Of a stretch of DNA of 64,000 nucleotides, positions 18,142-27,518 are shown piece after piece; position 1 is the stretch's first letter; the number at the start of each line of letters is the position of its first letter. Under the pieces are notes generated by a model. That model made no database searches. It was not told the origin of the DNA and worked only from the letters and a program-made list of their open reading frames with translations. Made by a program: the position numbers and the translations under genes. The stretch is from Ga0077523 sp038324085 (GTDB lineage: Bacteria > Pseudomonadota > Gammaproteobacteria > Burkholderiales > Ga0077523), in contig JBBQHP010000002.1 of NCBI GenBank assembly GCA_038324085.1, positions 124,001 to 188,000 of the forward strand, in the 5' to 3' direction.

Positions 18142-20988
18142 ATGATCTCGACCATCCAATGGAAAGACGTCGGCACGCCGGTGCGCAAGTCTGAACGCCT
18201 GGTGGAACTCCGGGTGGACGGGATTGCCGTGAGCGTGCCGGAAGGTTCGTCGGTGATGCTCGCCGCGGCCGAGGCGGGAATTTCCATTCCCAGGCTGTGC
18301 GCCACCGACAGCATCGAACCTTTCGGTTCCTGCCGCCTGTGTCTGATCGAGATCGAAGGCCGCAAAGGCTATCCGGCGTCCTGCACGACGCCGGTCGCCG
18401 CAGGCATGGTGGTGCGCACCCAGACCGGAAAACTGGCCGACATCCGCCGTGGCGTGATGGAGTTGTACATCTCGGATCATCCGCTCGACTGCCTGACCTG
18501 TTCCGCCAACGGCAACTGCGAACTGCAGGACATGGCCGGCGCCGTCGGCCTGCGCGAGGTGCGCTACGGCTACGAGGGCGCCAATCACCTGAAGGCCGAG
18601 AAGGACACGTCGAATCCGTACTTCACCTTCGATCCGTCGAAATGCATCGTTTGCTCCCGCTGCGTGCGTGCCTGCGAGGAAACGCAAGGCACCTTCGCAC
18701 TTACCATCGGTGGCCGCGGCTTCGAATCGAAGGTGTCGGCCGGCATGGACGAGCCGTTCATGGAATCCGAGTGCGTGAGCTGCGGCGCCTGCGTCCAGGC
18801 CTGTCCGACGGCAACGCTCATGGAGAAATCCGTGATCGACAAGGGCCAGCCGGAACACGGCGTAATCACGACCTGCGCCTATTGCGGCGTCGGCTGTTCC
18901 TTTCGTGCCGAGATGAAGGGCGCGGAACTGGTGCGGATGGTGCCGAACAAGGATGGCCACGCGAACCACGGTCATTCCTGTGTCAAGGGTCGCTTTGCCA
19001 TCGGCTACGCCACGCACCCCGACCGCATCACCGCACCGATGATCCGTGAGCGCATATCCGACCCCTGGAAAAAAGTTTCGTGGGAGGAAGCCATCGCCCA
19101 TGCGGCTTCGGAATTCAAGCGCATCCAGGGCAAGTACGGTCGCGGAGCCGTCGGCGGCATCACTTCCTCGCGCTGCACGAACGAAGAAACCTATCTCGTG
19201 CAGAAGCTGGTCCGCGCCGCGTTCGGCAACAACAACGTCGACACCTGCGCGCGGGTGTGCCATTCGCCGACGGGCTACGGCCTCAAGGCGACGCTCGGCG
19301 AATCCGCCGGCACGCAGGATTTCGATTCGGTCATGAAATCGGACGTGATTCTCGTGATCGGCGCCAATCCGACCGACGGCCACCCGGTGTTCGCGTCGCG
19401 CATGAAGGCGCGCCTGCGGGAAGGCGCAAAACTGATCGTGATCGACCCGCGCACCATCGACATCGTGCGCACGCCCCACGTGGAAGCGTCGTACCACCTG
19501 AAGCTGCGCCCCGGCACCAACGTGGCCGTGGTCAACGCGCTGGCGCACACCGTCATCACCGAGGGGCTCGCGAACGACGCTTTCGTAGCGGAGCGCTGCG
19601 AGTCGCAGGCCTTCGCCAAGTGGAAGGCGTTCATCGCCGAACAGCGCAATTCACCCGAGGCGCTGGAAGCGGAGACCGGCGTTCCCGCGGCCGAGGTTCG
19701 CGCGGCCGCGCGGTTGTTCGCCACCGGTGGCAACGCCGCGATCTACTACGGCCTCGGCGTGACCGAGCACAGCCAGGGTTCGACGATGGTGATCGGCATC
19801 GCCAACCTGGCGATGGTCACGGGAAACATCGGGCGCGAAGGCGTTGGCGTCAATCCGCTGCGCGGCCAGAACAACGTGCAGGGTGCGTGCGACATGGGAT
19901 CTTTTCCGCACGAACTGCCCGGCTATCGACACGTCTCCGACACCTCGACGCGCACACTGTTCGAGAAGAACTGGGGGGTGCATCTCGACCCCGAGCCCGG
20001 CCTGCGCATCCCGAACATGCTCGATGCGGCGCTCGACGGCAGCTTCCGCGGTATCTACATCGAGGGCGAGGACATCGCCCAATCCGACCCCGACACGCAG
20101 CACGTAACCGCCGCGCTGGAAGCGATGGAATGCGTGGTGATCCAGGACCTGTTCCTGAACGAGACGGCCAAATACGCGCACGTATTCCTTCCCGGATCTT
20201 CGTTCCTGGAGAAGAACGGGACGTTCACCAATGCCGAGCGGCGCATTTCGCCCGTGCGCAAGGTGACGTCGCCGCTTGCCGGAAAAGAAGACTGGGAAGT
20301 GACCGTGATGCTGTCCGAAGCGCTCGGTTACCCCATGCCGTACCGGCACCCCTCGGAAATCATGGACGAGATCGCCAGTCTCACCCCCACGTTCACGGGC
20401 GTGAACTACGCCAAGCTCGACGAACTGGGCAGCATCCAGTGGCCTTGCAACGAGCAGCATCCTGTCGGCACACCGGTCATGCACATCGACGAATTCGTGC
20501 GCGGCAAGGGTCGTTTCCTCATCACCGAATACGTGCCCACCGAAGAGCGCACCACCCGCAAGTACCCGCTGATCCTCACCACGGGGCGCATCCTGAGCCA
20601 GTACAACGTGGGTGCACAGACGCGTCGCACCGAGAACTCCCTGTGGCACGACGAGGACAGGCTCGAGATCCACCCGAGCGATGCCGAACTGCGTGGCATC
20701 AAGGAAGGCGAATGGGTGGGCGTGCGCAGTCGCGCCGGCGAAACAGTGATGCGCGCCGTCGTGAGCGAGCGCATGCAGCCGGGCGTCGTCTACACGACCT
20801 TCCATTTCCCGGAATCGGGAGCGAACGTGATCACGACCGACAACTCGGATTGGGCGACCAACTGCCCGGAGTACAAGGTGACGGCCGTGCAGGTCGAACC
20901 CGTGACCCAACCATCCGAGTGGCAGAAGCGCTTCCGCAGCTTCACCGACCAGCAGCTCGATCTGCTGGAAGTGGCAACCCAGGGCTGA
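18142..20988 (+). CDS. fdsA: NAD-dependent formate dehydrogenase catalytic alpha subunit
   Basis: A 948-residue molybdenum bis-MGD enzyme oxidising formate to CO2 in the cytoplasm. From the N-terminus: a [2Fe-2S] ferredoxin-like domain; the His-Cys cluster motif HPLDCLTCSANGNC; two [4Fe-4S] motifs (CIVCSRCVRAC and CVSCGACVQAC); the catalytic domain's own cluster (CAYCGVGCSF); and the molybdopterin domains. The metal ligand is Cys373 in RVCHSPTGYGL, a plain TGC codon, so this is the cysteine and not the selenocysteine form. GAGGAGAA precedes ATG 18142. Confidence 0.96.
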   Translation: MISTIQWKDVGTPVRKSERLVELRVDGIAVSVPEGSSVMLAAAEAGISIPRLCATDSIEPFGSCRLCLIEIEGRKGYPASCTTPVAAGMVVRTQTGKLADIRRGVMELYISDHPLDCLTCSANGNCELQDMAGAVGLREVRYGYEGANHLKAEKDTSNPYFTFDPSKCIVCSRCVRACEETQGTFALTIGGRGFESKVSAGMDEPFMESECVSCGACVQACPTATLMEKSVIDKGQPEHGVITTCAYCGVGCSFRAEMKGAELVRMVPNKDGHANHGHSCVKGRFAIGYATHPDRITAPMIRERISDPWKKVSWEEAIAHAASEFKRIQGKYGRGAVGGITSSRCTNEETYLVQKLVRAAFGNNNVDTCARVCHSPTGYGLKATLGESAGTQDFDSVMKSDVILVIGANPTDGHPVFASRMKARLREGAKLIVIDPRTIDIVRTPHVEASYHLKLRPGTNVAVVNALAHTVITEGLANDAFVAERCESQAFAKWKAFIAEQRNSPEALEAETGVPAAEVRAAARLFATGGNAAIYYGLGVTEHSQGSTMVIGIANLAMVTGNIGREGVGVNPLRGQNNVQGACDMGSFPHELPGYRHVSDTSTRTLFEKNWGVHLDPEPGLRIPNMLDAALDGSFRGIYIEGEDIAQSDPDTQHVTAALEAMECVVIQDLFLNETAKYAHVFLPGSSFLEKNGTFTNAERRISPVRKVTSPLAGKEDWEVTVMLSEALGYPMPYRHPSEIMDEIASLTPTFTGVNYAKLDELGSIQWPCNEQHPVGTPVMHIDEFVRGKGRFLITEYVPTEERTTRKYPLILTTGRILSQYNVGAQTRRTENSLWHDEDRLEIHPSDAELRGIKEGEWVGVRSRAGETVMRAVVSERMQPGVVYTTFHFPESGANVITTDNSDWATNCPEYKVTAVQVEPVTQPSEWQKRFRSFTDQQLDLLEVATQG

Positions 20989-20993
20989 GCCTC

Positions 20994-21812
20994 GTGAGCG
21001 ATCGTGGACTGGCCGGCCTCGGCGCGGCCCACGTCGAGGTCGAGGTGGGCCGCTGGCGGTCGGGCCGCCTGGAGCGCGCATGCGAGGAAGTCGCGGAGGA
21101 AGTTCCGGTCGCATTCGTGTACAACGGCGTGCCCTTCGCGGTGATGCTCGCTTCTCCGCTGGACCTCGAGGATTTCGCGCTGGGGTTCAGTTTGACCGAA
21201 GGCATCATCGAGTCGGCCGCCGAATTCGGCGCGGTCGAGGTCGTTCCCGAGAGCGCCGGATTCTCGGTCCACGTGAGCGTGCCGAAGCGGCGCTCGGCCG
21301 CGCTCGGCAAACGTCGCCGCAGTCTCGCCGGCCGGACCGGCTGCGGACTCTGCGGCCAGCAGATGCTCGAGGACGCATTGCGCCCGGCACCCGCCGTCAT
21401 GGAGAAGACGTTTTCGGCGCCTGCCGTGCAGCGCGCGCTGGCGCGACTCGCCGGAGGCCAGCAGCTCAACATGCTCACCGGTGCAGTGCACGCTGCGGCG
21501 TGGTCCGACGCCGCTGGCGAAGTCCGCCTGCTGCGTGAGGACGTGGGGCGCCACAACGCGCTCGACAAGCTGATCGGCGCCCTCGTCCGCGGTGATGTCG
21601 CGGCGGCCTCGGGTTTCGTCGTCGTGACCAGCCGCGCCAGTTACGAGATGGTGCACAAGACGGCGATGGCGGGTGTGTCGATGCTTGCCGCGGTCTCGGC
21701 CCCGACGGCGCTCGCGATCCGCCAGGCCGAGGCGGCGAACCTGATCCTGATCGGCTTCACCCGCGAAGGCCGCCAGACGATCTATACCCACGCATCGCGC
21801 TTGCAGGACTGA
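20994..21812 (+). CDS. fdhD: sulfurtransferase FdhD for formate dehydrogenase maturation
   Basis: A 272-residue FdhD-family protein that moves sulfur from a cysteine desulfurase to the molybdenum cofactor of formate dehydrogenase. The active CxxC is GCGLCG (Cys117, Cys120), and the conserved REDVGRHNALDKLIG block is present in the C-terminal half. The start is GTG 20994, five bases after the fdsA stop. A much longer open frame in this register runs back to 19080, but that part is a shadow of fdsA. The usual fdsA-fdhD-fdsD order supports the call. Confidence 0.93.
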   Translation: MSDRGLAGLGAAHVEVEVGRWRSGRLERACEEVAEEVPVAFVYNGVPFAVMLASPLDLEDFALGFSLTEGIIESAAEFGAVEVVPESAGFSVHVSVPKRRSAALGKRRRSLAGRTGCGLCGQQMLEDALRPAPAVMEKTFSAPAVQRALARLAGGQQLNMLTGAVHAAAWSDAAGEVRLLREDVGRHNALDKLIGALVRGDVAAASGFVVVTSRASYEMVHKTAMAGVSMLAAVSAPTALAIRQAEAANLILIGFTREGRQTIYTHASRLQD

Positions 21813-21820
21813 ACGTAGCC

Positions 21821-22054
21821 ATGGACATCGAACGGCTGGTCAAGATGGTCAACGACATCTCGCGCTTCTATCAGTCCGAGCCGGATCATGAAGAAGCGGT
21901 CAGGGGCGTGCTGGGTCATATCCGGCGGTTCTGGGATCCGCGGATGCGCAGGGAACTGGCGGCTCATGTGGCGTCGGGCGGGGCGGGATTGACGACGCTG
22001 GGGCTGGAAGCGGCCAGGCAGCTGCCGGCGGCAGACCCGGCAGCGCAGGCATAG
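21821..22054 (+). CDS. fdsD: formate dehydrogenase delta subunit
   Basis: A 77-residue FdsD-family protein, a small subunit needed for activity or assembly of the FdsGBA complex. The conserved part is the N-terminal VKMVNDISRFYQS block followed by FWDPRMR. It begins 8 bases after fdhD and closes the operon; the Ala/Gly-rich tail (from about residue 50) is not conserved. The next gene is convergent, 28 bases away. Confidence 0.9.
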   Translation: MDIERLVKMVNDISRFYQSEPDHEEAVRGVLGHIRRFWDPRMRRELAAHVASGGAGLTTLGLEAARQLPAADPAAQA

Positions 22055-22082
22055 CGCCAAGCGCCCGGCGGGTGCATCGTCA

Positions 22083-23669
22083 CTATTCGCGCCAGTCCAC
22101 CGGACCGAAGTCGCTGCCGCCCAGATACGTGTAGAAGATGCCCAGCGTCCCGCTGCTCTGGGTCTTGTCGCCGAATGCGGCGGACGACGAATCCCGGCGC
22201 GAGTAGAGGTAGCGCAGCGACACTGCATGCCGGGTATGAATCCGATAAGTCACTGCCGCGTCGGTGCGGTAGATGTTGTCCTTTCCCGAGGCACTCTGGT
22301 TGACACCACCGACGTCGCTCACGAAATAGGCTCGCGTGGTCGTGTCGATCGACACGCGGTCGCCCAGGATCAGCCGCAGTGCGACGAGCGCCTGCGGCGC
22401 GACGCCGTAATGGTGGTCGTTGTCAGCGGTGCCGTTGATCGAGCCGACCGCGGCGTAACCGGCACCCGCAAGCGCGCTGCCCTGCAGTGCGATGCCTTGG
22501 GACAGCCACCATTGCGCAGTCGTGCCCAATGACAATGCGGTGCTGGAAATCCTGAAGGTCTGCGGCTCGATATAGTCGTAGCTGCCGTACAGGCCCCAGA
22601 CGCCGCGATAGTTCTTGCCGACGTCGTAGTCGGTCCCGACCAGCAACCCGCGCGTCATCAGGTTCTCGAAGCCGTTGGCGCTGGATACCGTCGCCTTGAA
22701 GACGAAATGATCGAATGGCCGTCGATACTGGTAGTCCGGGTCACCGGGCAGGCCGTAGTCGAGCGAGAAATCCGCCAGCGCTTCCGTGCGCTTGATGCTG
22801 TCGATCGCCGATCCGAGCTCGTCGTCGTTGGTTAGCGTGCTCACGCCCACGGATAGCAGTCCATAGTAGGGCGCATCGTTGCTCGGATAAGGCGCATCGA
22901 AGCGGTCGCCGTACGCGAGCCGATTGAAACCCGTGGCCGGCGAGATCGCGGCTGCCGCGAGCTCGCGCCAGAGCGGCTTCATGGTCGATTGCTCGAGCAC
23001 CAGATTGGACATCCGGAACAACGATTCACCGAGAAAGCTGCCGCCGAAACTGGTTGTGATCTGATCGTTGAGCGATGGCGGCGTGGTCTCGCCGGCGATC
23101 TCCCAGAATGCGCTTCCCGCGAAAGTGTAGCCGAGGGATTCCCAGTAGTTGAGGCCCGCCGACCGGGCGAAACCGTGGTACATCGAACCCTGGTAAGGAT
23201 GGCCCAGCTGGTTGGTCACGAACGGGTCGTTGTCGACGCGCCAGCTGCTTTGCAGGTTGCGCCGGATCGAAGCTGCGTTGCTCTTGTATTCGTCGCCGAT
23301 GACGCTGCGATTGAACGCGTTCAGCAGCAGATCGAAACCGAGGATGTCGGCCGCGGGAATCCAGTAACTCTTGCGCGCCTCGATGGCGGCGGCGCTGCTT
23401 GTGGAGCCGGCGGCCGACAGGGCGGGCGGCGTCGAATCCTGTTGCAGGGCGAGCACCAGTCGATGACGCCTGCGGGCCTCGATATCCGCGGGAAAGTCGA
23501 CCGTCGGATCGACGGGATACGCGGGATCGGACCCCTGCACAGGAGCGGGCGGGATGGTGGGAAGTGCCATCGAGGGCAGCGGATCGGCGCGCGCCGCGAC
23601 GAAAGCAACCACGCCAAGCGCGCAGGCTAGGCTCGACGGAATGATCCGAAGACATGCGAGTGTTCCCAA
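22083..23669 (-). CDS. DUF3943 outer-membrane protein
   Basis: A secreted protein of about 528 residues with a DUF3943 domain. The core block around NQLGHPYQGSMYHGFARS, followed by NYWESLGYTFAGSAFWE, is characteristic. The second half has alternating beta-strand patterns and an aromatic-rich end, consistent with an outer-membrane barrel. The frame is open to a GTG at 23753, but a TTG at 23669 has GGGGAG 8-12 bases upstream and gives a cleaner signal peptide (hydrophobic run IIPSSLACALGVVAFVAARA), so I use it. Function of the family is unknown. It runs convergent to fdsD and is probably not part of that operon. Confidence 0.75.
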   Translation of the reverse strand: MGTLACLRIIPSSLACALGVVAFVAARADPLPSMALPTIPPAPVQGSDPAYPVDPTVDFPADIEARRRHRLVLALQQDSTPPALSAAGSTSSAAAIEARKSYWIPAADILGFDLLLNAFNRSVIGDEYKSNAASIRRNLQSSWRVDNDPFVTNQLGHPYQGSMYHGFARSAGLNYWESLGYTFAGSAFWEIAGETTPPSLNDQITTSFGGSFLGESLFRMSNLVLEQSTMKPLWRELAAAAISPATGFNRLAYGDRFDAPYPSNDAPYYGLLSVGVSTLTNDDELGSAIDSIKRTEALADFSLDYGLPGDPDYQYRRPFDHFVFKATVSSANGFENLMTRGLLVGTDYDVGKNYRGVWGLYGSYDYIEPQTFRISSTALSLGTTAQWWLSQGIALQGSALAGAGYAAVGSINGTADNDHHYGVAPQALVALRLILGDRVSIDTTTRAYFVSDVGGVNQSASGKDNIYRTDAAVTYRIHTRHAVSLRYLYSRRDSSSAAFGDKTQSSGTLGIFYTYLGGSDFGPVDWRE

Positions 23670-23957
23670 TCCGCCCGCTCCCCACGTGCCGTTGCCGATG
23701 TGGTGGGAGGCTAGCGCCACCTGCAGGGAATTTCCGTGCGGTGACCAACACACTGCCGCGATACCGACGTCGGCGGCTGTTGCATCATGCCGTCGTCAAT
23801 GCACGCTGAGCGCTGAAGGCATCGTGCGCAAGCGGCCCGATTTTCCGCACCTGCCGGCAAGGCGCATCCGCGCTGCGGCCGGCAGTGCAAACGTGCAACG
23901 GTGCAGACAGCGAAAAGTCAGGCGCCGCGGCCGGATGCGGGGGCGGCGCCCGCCCGG

Positions 23958-24566
23958 TTATTTGGGGAAGTACATCTTTTCCTGGACGAGCTTGTAGCTC
24001 CAGGGAAGTCCCGCGTTCTTCCATCCGTTGACGTCGCGACGTCCGTCCTTGCCCATGTCGCCCTCGAATCCGTCGACCACGGAATAGACGTGCGTGAAGC
24101 CATCCTCCGCCAGCCGATCGGCGCCGCGACTGCTGCGATCACCGGATCTGCAGATCAGGATGACCGGGTCGTCCTTGGACAGGCCCTTCGCCTGCAGGCG
24201 CCGATTCATCTCGGGCACGAAATCCTGAAACGGCTCGAGGCGATAGATGTGGCGCTTCGGATCCCAGTCGGTCATGAATTCCGAATGCTCCACGTAGGGC
24301 ACGAGCGCGTCGACGGGAGTCGCCATGCCGACATACATCGCTTCGGAACGCGTGCGGACGTCGACGAAAAGCACATTGTTGCTGTCGTGCTGTTCGATGA
24401 ACGAGGGCACGTCCTTCGCTTCGAGATACAGGCCCGCATGGGTGCGCTTGGGCTCGGGCAGATCGGCTGACGTGATCGCGAGTGCATTCAGGGGCAGGGC
24501 AACGGCGGCGAGCGCGAGCGCCGCGGTCGCGACGACATGACGCAATTGTGTCGGGAAGTTCTTCAT
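23958..24566 (-). CDS. exported rhodanese-like protein
   Basis: A 202-residue protein with a signal peptide (residues 1-30, ending LNALA) and one rhodanese domain. The active loop is CRSGDRS with Cys139 as the persulfide-forming residue; VLFVDVRTRSEA is the conserved first strand. It should act in the periplasm, as sulfurtransferase or sulfur-binding protein, with an unknown partner. ATG 24566 is chosen because AGAGGA lies 8 bases before it; the frame extends further upstream without a better start. It is transcribed away from the N-ATPase operon. Confidence 0.85.
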   Translation of the reverse strand: MKNFPTQLRHVVATAALALAAVALPLNALAITSADLPEPKRTHAGLYLEAKDVPSFIEQHDSNNVLFVDVRTRSEAMYVGMATPVDALVPYVEHSEFMTDWDPKRHIYRLEPFQDFVPEMNRRLQAKGLSKDDPVILICRSGDRSSRGADRLAEDGFTHVYSVVDGFEGDMGKDGRRDVNGWKNAGLPWSYKLVQEKMYFPK

Positions 24567-24947
24567 GGCTGCATTCCTCTGAGTCGGGTTCTCATGGGAT
24601 TGGTCAGTGCAACGTGCTGCCGCGAGCGGCACGTCGTACCCGATCATATACTTCCCTCGACCGATAGTGCGATCCGTTGCGAAACGGCCACGATCCGTAC
24701 ATCCCGCGACCACGCCGGACAGCACACAGGCCGGGATCGATGCGTGCAGGCGTGGGGCTGACCCGCCGGGGCAGAAGGCATAGAATCACCCGGCTCGCGC
24801 TATGTTCGACATCGTACAGAGCGCGTGGGCTGCGGCAGCTACCTTCGCCAGGCCCATCCTGGCTGCGACCATTGCGCATGAACCATTTCCAGTTCGACAG
24901 TTTTCCGGCGCTGATTCGTGTGCCGACGATGGTGCCCGGAGAGCGGC
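24567..24947. other. gene-free divergent control region between the rhodanese gene and atpD
   Basis: This 381-base stretch has no convincing coding frame. It must hold the promoters for the rhodanese gene (minus) and the N-ATPase operon (plus). A TAGAAT box at 24781-24786 resembles a -10 element for atpD, but no matching -35 was found, leaving its role unproven. No terminator or known riboswitch fold was recognised. Confidence 0.5.
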
Positions 24948-26468
24948 GTGGCAAGGGTTGATTCTTCGACGGCCGATGAGGAGGGCGTGGTCACGGCCGT
25001 GCGCGGCAGCGTGGTCGATGCACGCTTCGAGGGGAGATTGCCGTCCATTCGTACGGTGCTCCATGCCGGCAGCGATCAGCAGATCGTGATCGAAGTGTTG
25101 ACCCAGCGTGACGCGCGCCATGTACGCGGGATCGCCCTCACTTCCACCGAGGGCCTGGCGCGCGGCATGCCGGTGCGTAGTACGGGCATGCCATTGCGGG
25201 CACCTGTGGGCAAGACCATTCTTTCGCGCATGTTCGACGTGTTCGGCAATGCGATCGACGATGGCGGGCCGCTGAGCGAGGTCGAATGGCGTTCGGTGCA
25301 TAGCGCACCGCCGGCGTTGGCGCGGCGCTCCACGAAAACCGAAGTGTTCGAGACCGGGATCAAGGTCATCGATGTGCTGACGCCGCTCGAACGGGGCGGC
25401 AAGGCCGGCCTGTTCGGGGGTGCAGGTGTGGGCAAGACCGTGCTGCTCACGGAGATGATCCACAACATGATCGACCATCAGGACGGTGTCAGCATCTTCT
25501 GCGGCATCGGCGAGCGTTGCCGCGAGGGTGCGGAGCTCCACGATGCGATGCACGAAGCCGGCGTGTTGCCCAAGATGGTGATGATCTTCGCCCAGATGAA
25601 CGAGCCGCCGGGTGCGCGTTTCCGGGTCGGCGACGCCGCCTTGACGATGGCCGAGTATTTTCGTGACGACGAGCATCGCGACGTGCTGCTGCTGGTGGAC
25701 AACATCTTCCGTTTCATCCAGGCCGGCATGGAAGTGTCCAGCCTGATGGGACAGATGCCGTCGCGGCTGGGTTATCAGCCCACCATGGCCACGGAACTCG
25801 CCGGCCTGGAAGAGCGCATCGCCAATACCGATACCGGCGCGATCACGTCCATCCAGGCGGTCTACGTGCCGGCCGATGATTTCACCGACCCGGCAGCGGT
25901 CCACACGTTCTCGCACCTCTCCGCGTCGATCGTGTTGTCCCGGCAACGTGCCAGCGAAGGCCTCTATCCGGCGATCGACCCGCTGCAGTCGAGCTCGCGG
26001 ATGGCGACACCGGGTATCGTCGGCGCGCGCCACTATGCGCTCGCGCAGGAGATCCGCCATACGCTCGCGGAGTATGCGAAGCTCAAGGACATCATTGCCA
26101 TGCTCGGTCTGGAGCAGTTGTCGCCGACCGATCGCAACGTCGTTGCCCGCGCGCGCCGTCTGGAACGCTTCCTGACGCAACCGTTCTTCACCACAGGCCA
26201 GTTCACCGGACTCGAAGGCAAGCTGGTGAGCCTGGACGACGCTCTGGACGGCTGTGAGCGAATCCTGCGGGACGAATTCAACGACCGGCCGGAGAGCGCG
26301 TTGTACATGATCGGCCCGATCGCCGAGGCCAAAGGCGGAAAGGACCCGCACCCGATGAAGGCGAAAACCGGCACTGATCGGGTGCAGGACAAGGGCGCCC
26401 GCCGTCCCTCGGCCACGCTTGCCTCGGCGCCCAACCCCGCGCCTCCAGCCTCGGCCGATGCACCTTAG
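24948..26468 (+). CDS. atpD: N-type ATPase beta subunit
   Basis: A 506-residue catalytic beta subunit. Walker A is GGAGVGKT, the block FCGIGERCREGAEL replaces the usual GVGERTREGNDL, and LLLVDNIFRF is Walker B. Beta comes first in the operon, which distinguishes N-type ATPases from ordinary F-ATPases (where beta is penultimate). An unusual low-complexity tail (about residues 465-506, Ala/Pro/Lys-rich) follows the normal end. The GTG at 24948 is used because GGAGAG lies just upstream; the frame extends ten codons further. Confidence 0.92.
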   Translation: MARVDSSTADEEGVVTAVRGSVVDARFEGRLPSIRTVLHAGSDQQIVIEVLTQRDARHVRGIALTSTEGLARGMPVRSTGMPLRAPVGKTILSRMFDVFGNAIDDGGPLSEVEWRSVHSAPPALARRSTKTEVFETGIKVIDVLTPLERGGKAGLFGGAGVGKTVLLTEMIHNMIDHQDGVSIFCGIGERCREGAELHDAMHEAGVLPKMVMIFAQMNEPPGARFRVGDAALTMAEYFRDDEHRDVLLLVDNIFRFIQAGMEVSSLMGQMPSRLGYQPTMATELAGLEERIANTDTGAITSIQAVYVPADDFTDPAAVHTFSHLSASIVLSRQRASEGLYPAIDPLQSSSRMATPGIVGARHYALAQEIRHTLAEYAKLKDIIAMLGLEQLSPTDRNVVARARRLERFLTQPFFTTGQFTGLEGKLVSLDDALDGCERILRDEFNDRPESALYMIGPIAEAKGGKDPHPMKAKTGTDRVQDKGARRPSATLASAPNPAPPASADAP

Positions 26469-26847
26469 ATTGCTTCTTCCGTTTGAGGTACTGGTCGACG
26501 AGCCCGACGTGACCCGGCTCGTCGTCGAGACCTCCGAAGGCTCCTTCGGCCTGCTGCCGCACCGCCTCGATTGCGTGGCCGCACTGGTGCCCGGGATTCT
26601 CGGCTACCACCGCACCGCGCACGACGAGGTCTTCGTAGCGGTCGACGAGGGCGTGCTCGTCAAGACCGGGTCGGCGGTCGTCGTCTCGGTCCGTCGCGCG
26701 TTACGCGGACAGGATCTGGCCCGGCTGCGCGATGCGGTGATGCAGCAGTACCTGGCTGTCGACGAGCACGAGAAGTCCCTGCGGGCCGCAATGGCCCGGG
26801 TCGAAAGCGGTTTTCTGCGCCGCTTCGCGGGGTTCGAGCGTGAGTGA
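26458..26847 (+). CDS. atpC: N-type ATPase epsilon subunit
   Basis: A 129-residue epsilon subunit of the central stalk. The N-terminal beta-sandwich is recognisable by ETSEGSFGLLPHRLDCVAAL, close to the family GEFGILPGHAPL motif; the C-terminal part is a helical hairpin. Start ATG 26458 lies inside the end of atpD (11-base overlap). Second position after beta fits the atpDC order of N-type operons. Confidence 0.88.
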   Translation: MHLRLLLPFEVLVDEPDVTRLVVETSEGSFGLLPHRLDCVAALVPGILGYHRTAHDEVFVAVDEGVLVKTGSAVVVSVRRALRGQDLARLRDAVMQQYLAVDEHEKSLRAAMARVESGFLRRFAGFERE

Positions 26848-27187
26848 ACCACGGGCCCCGCAGGGCGGTCGGCATCCGAACCGCAGCCCCGGCCTGGCCG
26901 ATCAGATCGGGGTAAAGGCCGCGCGCAAACTCCGCGCGAGACGTGACGTCACGCCAGGGGTCTGGTTCGGATTGGGGATGATGGGGCTGGTGGGCTGGTC
27001 GGTGGTCGTCCCGACCTTGGCCGGCGCCGCGCTCGGCCTTTGGCTCGATGGACGCCACGTGGGAACGCATTCCTGGACCTTGGCCTTGCTGATGGCGGGC
27101 CTGACCCTCGGTTGTCTGAATGCCTGGCATTGGGTTACGCGCGAGGACCGGGCGATGCACGAGGAGCATGGCAACGATGATGACTGA
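26840..27187 (+). CDS. atpQ: N-type ATPase small membrane protein AtpQ
   Basis: A 115-residue protein with two predicted transmembrane helices (about residues 43-68 and 78-100) after a basic N-terminus. It matches the AtpI/ATPase_gene1-like family by its position and by the motif GxxLGLWLDG in the loop. Its role may be assembly of the c-ring or ion handling. GTG 26840 overlaps the atpC stop, and its own end overlaps atpR. Confidence 0.75.
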   Translation: MSEPRAPQGGRHPNRSPGLADQIGVKAARKLRARRDVTPGVWFGLGMMGLVGWSVVVPTLAGAALGLWLDGRHVGTHSWTLALLMAGLTLGCLNAWHWVTREDRAMHEEHGNDDD

Positions 27188-27518
27188 TGCGCTTGCCCGT
27201 TTGGCGGAGCAGCCGGCGGCCCACCTGTTGAGCGTCCTGGCCGGCGTGATGCTGGGAACGCTCTTCTACGGTGGACTCTGGTGGACGGTACGTCGTGCGG
27301 CCACATTCGGGCGACCGGCACTCTCGGTCCTCGGTAGTGCGCTGCTGCGCATGAGCGTGGCACTCGGCGGCTTCTACCTGGTCGGCCGGGGTGACTGGCT
27401 GCGCCTGCTGCTATGCCTGCTGGGTTTCATGCTCGCCCGCGCGGTCGTGACCTGGCTCACACGCCTGCCTGCAACCGGGCATGCGCGCACCGGAGGAGGA
27501 CATCGCCATGCGCCTTAG
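27177..27518 (+). CDS. atpR: N-type ATPase small membrane protein AtpR
   Basis: A 113-residue protein with about three hydrophobic helices (GVMLGTLFYGGLWW; LLRMSVALGGFYLVG; LLLCLLGFMLARAVV). AtpR is found only in N-type operons, between atpQ and atpB. ATG 27177 is chosen because GAGGAG lies about ten bases before it; ATG 27168 in the same frame sits too close to that site. The His/Gly-rich tail overlaps the start of atpB by 11 bases. Confidence 0.75.
   Translation: MMTDALARLAEQPAAHLLSVLAGVMLGTLFYGGLWWTVRRAATFGRPALSVLGSALLRMSVALGGFYLVGRGDWLRLLLCLLGFMLARAVVTWLTRLPATGHARTGGGHRHAP

Noticed and set aside
19258..19260. Possible selenocysteine in the formate dehydrogenase
   Set aside because: The metal-ligand codon is TGC, an ordinary Cys, and there is no in-frame TGA at this place.
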